A DNA stretch of 64,000 nucleotides from Flammeovirgaceae bacterium UBA6059 (GTDB taxonomy: Bacteria; Bacteroidota; Bacteroidia; Cytophagales; Cyclobacteriaceae), in assembly GCA_002435755.1 (NCBI GenBank), contig DIYH01000023.1:1-64000 (forward strand). Direction: 5' to 3'. Positions within the stretch are counted from its first letter, which is position 1. Each line of letters begins with the position of its first letter. The notes beneath the pieces were generated by a model. The model was given only the letters and a program-made list of their open reading frames with translations. It had not been told where the DNA came from and did no database searches. The position numbers and the translations under genes were made by a program. Shown here in pieces: positions 61,254 through 64,000 of the stretch.

Positions 61254-62072
61254 TTATTCAGGTTCGATTACTTCGAGATAAACTGTATCGCTATTGAAGC
61301 TGGTGAAGATGCCAAGACCGTTATTGATGTTGGTAAGTGGCTCTGTGAGGTTACGCGAGTCCTGGTCAGCCGTCTGGTACAGGTCTACATACTCCTGTGC
61401 CACTTTGAAGACGATGATGCGGTAAGTACCGTACTGTAGTAGTGAAAATGGTCGGATGTTATGGACGTCCAAATTGGTAGGTTCAGTGGTAAAGGTGAAG
61501 TTAGGTTGTCCTCCCCCGAAGTTGAGTCTATTGACGTCCCTGGGGTTAAACTCTATGTTCTCTACAAGGATATAGAAGTACTCTGAAGTTTCGTTTTCCC
61601 AGTAAACTTCTACCACATCTCCCTCAACCCGGTCAAAGACATCCTCGAAACTTTCGATGGGTTCAATTTCGATTTCATTTACCGATAGGGAGACTTCCAG
61701 TGGCTTATCAGGAATGACAGTTGAAGCAGACGTAGTTACACCAAAGTAGTCTACGGCAATCTCATAGGTATTAGCGGTAGACGGTAGGAGTTCATTTTCC
61801 GGTAGGTAATATCGGCCGGGCTCATCCTCATCGTGGGTCAGTAGGTAACTGGTGACACCATCGCTGATATGGAGCTGAGCATCCTCGATCTCAAACGTCT
61901 CTTCATCAGTCACAAATGGGACGAGCTGACTTAGCCGCACTTCGATAGGTTGATTGGCGTATAGGTAGCCTTCCACGATCATTACCTCAGCACTTGACGG
62001 ATCGAATTCTTCGTCCGTGCAAGCGCCGAGAGTAATGACAACCAGCAATTGAATAAACCCTAACTTCTTCAT
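61254..62072 (-). CDS. DUF4249 family lipoprotein
   Basis: A roughly 272-residue lipoprotein with signal MKKLGFIQLLVVITLGAC. It has typical DUF4249 features: VEGYLYANQPIEVRLSQL near the start, EVDYFGVTTSAST-like strands and a beta-rich C-terminal domain. DUF4249 proteins are usually encoded right after a TonB-dependent receptor and are thought to be surface partners of it. The ATG at 62072 is preferred to a TTG two codons upstream (62078) that would overlap the receptor stop. Confidence 0.88.
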   Translation of the reverse strand: MKKLGFIQLLVVITLGACTDEEFDPSSAEVMIVEGYLYANQPIEVRLSQLVPFVTDEETFEIEDAQLHISDGVTSYLLTHDEDEPGRYYLPENELLPSTANTYEIAVDYFGVTTSASTVIPDKPLEVSLSVNEIEIEPIESFEDVFDRVEGDVVEVYWENETSEYFYILVENIEFNPRDVNRLNFGGGQPNFTFTTEPTNLDVHNIRPFSLLQYGTYRIIVFKVAQEYVDLYQTADQDSRNLTEPLTNINNGLGIFTSFNSDTVYLEVIEPE

Positions 62073-62074
62073 CG

Positions 62075-64000
62075 TCAAAAACTAATGTTGAAAAATATGT
62101 TGGGCGTGAAGCCAATGGTATTGACATCAGTCACCACTATCTCATCCTCGATCACCTCGAAAGTCTTGTACCAAATGTTGGTATTGTTATACAGGTTAAA
62201 TACCGACATACCTAGCTCAGCTTTAGCCCTTGGCCCCCAATTCCAGCCGTAAGTTGCCGATACATCCATGCGATGGTATGCCGGAAGACGGAAGCCATTT
62301 TTTTCTCCAATAGTGATGTAGGAGTTGTCTGTACCATCCAGCAGTGTAAGCTCATAGCCACCGATAGGACTGGTGAACGGTCTTCCTGTAGCATAGACCC
62401 AAGTGCCTGAGAGCGTCCATGGGCCGACCCTCCAGCTGTTAACTGACTTGAACTCATGTGTCTGATCGTGCAGCGCAGGGTAGGGCTCGTCTGATAGCTC
62501 AGGGAACTCATGGATGGTTTCACTCAGCGTGTAACTTATCCATCCCGTGTATGCTCCAAATTTCTTTTGCGCGAGAAACTCCAAACCTCTCGAGTAGCCA
62601 GTGCCTTCATAGAACAGTTCACTTACCTCTGTCGATTGAGCAAAGAAGTTGTTGGTCAGACGAAGGGTATATTCCGATAGGCCGTTGAGATCTTTATAGT
62701 AGCCTTCCACATCAAATAGGAAAGCATCGGTCTCGTAGGACAGGCCGGCAATATAGTGTGTGGCATTACTCACGGGATTGATCTCGTCATTAGAAAGCAA
62801 CCAGAAGTCACGGCTGCCCTGAGAGATATCCTCACGAACGACACGGGTGACATACTGGTTAAACTGACCCCAGGCTGCCTTAACCTTAAATTCGGGAGCC
62901 ACCTGGTATGAAAGGGATAGCCGAGGCTCGACATAGTATTGCTCAGTTTCGCTGTAGTAAGTGGCCCTTATGCCTGGCTTGATTGTCAATGCATCGTTGG
63001 GCTCCCAAGTATCCTGAACGTATACCGCATAGGTCTGTCCACCATCATCTCGGTCCAGAACTGTGGTAGTATCATTTTGAAGCTGAAGATACTGGACTTG
63101 ATTGTGAGTGGCTTGTAGACCAAAACCTATATTGTGCTGCTGGTTTAAGGCATATTCATTGTCAATCCTGAGTGTTGCATCGATGACATCATTGTCCTCG
63201 AAGATGCCTGTACGGATGTTGAAGGTCGTATCTTGTCGTGAGACCTCTGTCTCACTGTAACGCTCCCTATCGGTAAAATAGTTGGAGTAGGAGAGGACCG
63301 TATTGGTATATAGACGATCTCCCCACTGCCTTGACCATTTAAAACTCGTACCAACATTGCCCCAGCTATTGAGATCGATGGTATTGTTATTGAAGCCACC
63401 TCCGTCATCACCAAATATCCCCAGCTGGTTGCTGTCAAAATCATTGGAGTTGTCGAGATTATCCTCACCATTGTAGATGGAGAATGAAAGTACATCTCGA
63501 TCCGATGGTCTGTAAGTGACTTTACCATTGAGATCGTAGAAATAGAAAGCCGGTTCATTCTGGGTTTGTCCAAAACCACCTCTTTGTCCTCCTGGTCCGC
63601 CAGGACCACCGGGACCCCCAATTCCCTGGTTTTCTTCTGATCCTTCATTGAATAGGTCGAAAATATTGTTGTACAGACCGCTACGGATAATGTCTGTATA
63701 GGACCGTCTTGCGGAGATAAAGAATGAGCCTTTGCCATCGGCAAATGGCGCTTCCAACGAACCATTGGCGCTTAGCGCACTGATTCCGACATTTCCGGCT
63801 AGTTGGTTGGTGTTTCCGTTTTTTCCGGTCAGTTCTACGACGCTGGAAAGCCTGCCTCCGAAAGCGGCCTCAAAACCACCCTTGTGAAACTGGATATCTT
63901 TGACCGCATTAGCATTGAAGGCACTAAAGAATCCATAAAAGTGATCCACATGATACACCGTAAATCCATCAAAGAGGATAAGATTCTGGTCTGGTGTGCC
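62075..64000 (-). CDS. TonB-dependent receptor (5' part beyond the window)
   Basis: The frame is open to the right window edge, and codons before the GTG at 63958 (LFDGFTVYHVDHFYGFFS) belong to the plug, so the true N-terminus lies outside. Visible are the end of the plug (FNANAVKDIQFHKGGFEAAF, GGRLSSVVELTGKNGN) and the full barrel with the C-terminal FNISF typical of outer-membrane proteins. A Gly/Pro-rich extracellular loop occurs near 63600 (GGPGGPGGPGG). It forms a unit with the DUF4249 lipoprotein. The ligand is unknown. Confidence 0.9.
   Translation of the reverse strand, partial: GTPDQNLILFDGFTVYHVDHFYGFFSAFNANAVKDIQFHKGGFEAAFGGRLSSVVELTGKNGNTNQLAGNVGISALSANGSLEAPFADGKGSFFISARRSYTDIIRSGLYNNIFDLFNEGSEENQGIGGPGGPGGPGGQRGGFGQTQNEPAFYFYDLNGKVTYRPSDRDVLSFSIYNGEDNLDNSNDFDSNQLGIFGDDGGGFNNNTIDLNSWGNVGTSFKWSRQWGDRLYTNTVLSYSNYFTDRERYSETEVSRQDTTFNIRTGIFEDNDVIDATLRIDNEYALNQQHNIGFGLQATHNQVQYLQLQNDTTTVLDRDDGGQTYAVYVQDTWEPNDALTIKPGIRATYYSETEQYYVEPRLSLSYQVAPEFKVKAAWGQFNQYVTRVVREDISQGSRDFWLLSNDEINPVSNATHYIAGLSYETDAFLFDVEGYYKDLNGLSEYTLRLTNNFFAQSTEVSELFYEGTGYSRGLEFLAQKKFGAYTGWISYTLSETIHEFPELSDEPYPALHDQTHEFKSVNSWRVGPWTLSGTWVYATGRPFTSPIGGYELTLLDGTDNSYITIGEKNGFRLPAYHRMDVSATYGWNWGPRAKAELGMSVFNLYNNTNIWYKTFEVIEDEIVVTDVNTIGFTPNIFFNISF

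Overview
The window looks like a chromosomal segment of a Bacteroidota bacterium, most likely a marine-type member of the Cytophagales. The signs are moderate-to-low GC, Bacteroidota-style promoter elements (TAnnTTTG), DUF4249 and TonB-dependent-receptor pairs, a gliding-motility/type IX C-terminal domain, DUF5908, DUF2490, and an S1 protein with long acidic and Lys/Ala-rich tails. The species cannot be named from sequence alone.

Layout. (1) 1-4.6 kb, minus strand: the end of an AT-rich surface-polysaccharide cluster with two family-2 glycosyltransferases, a SAM methyltransferase and a Wzx-like flippase. (2) 4.6-13.5 kb: conserved chromosomal genes, namely a class V aminotransferase, a TSUP transporter and folK (minus strand), sppA and bioB (plus), a DUF2490 protein (minus), and rpsA (plus) followed by an intact tRNA-Cys with its own terminator. 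(3) 13.5-60.4 kb: a large accessory region bounded on the right by a second, degenerate tRNA-Cys-like sequence. (4) 60.4-64 kb, minus strand: a lipoprotein with a GGMPPGG-rich tail, a DUF4249 lipoprotein and a TonB-dependent receptor cut by the window edge.

The accessory region is dominated by an extracellular contractile injection system (eCIS). Structural genes run on the plus strand from about 25.3 to 57.3 kb: DUF4255 cap-like protein, sheath, three tube paralogues, DUF5908 protein, LysM tube-adaptor, VgrG/gp5-like spike, PAAR tip, gp25, two very large baseplate proteins with a fibre-like protein between them, a 2261-residue tape-measure-family protein and a Pvc15-like AAA+ ATPase. Two minus-strand DUF4157 (eCIS_core) cargo candidates bracket it. 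One is a 1213-residue beta-rich protein; the other has 734 residues and an HELGH metalloprotease-like C-terminal domain.

The unusual part is what is packed into the same plus-strand gene series. Upstream of the cap gene lies an envelope module: a protein with Ig-like segments, a DUF4407 membrane protein, a secreted protein, a GH18-like protein with C-terminal membrane segments, and a two-TM peptide. Between the baseplate and tape-measure genes sit a membrane-spanning nSTAND NTPase with a propeller-like tail, a TonB-dependent receptor and a SulP anion transporter, separated by 1-10 bp. The SulP protein carries a STAS domain and then, unexpectedly, a gliding-motility/T9SS-type C-terminal domain. 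The inferred whole is an injection machine co-expressed with its own envelope, sensing and uptake genes, which is different from the compact Afp/PVC-type cluster.

Other notable features are a strong intrinsic terminator between the first and second tube genes, an exact-period 1095-bp tandem duplication in the tape-measure gene, an 11-residue tandem repeat in an inner-membrane-anchored protein, and gene remnants close to the island edges.
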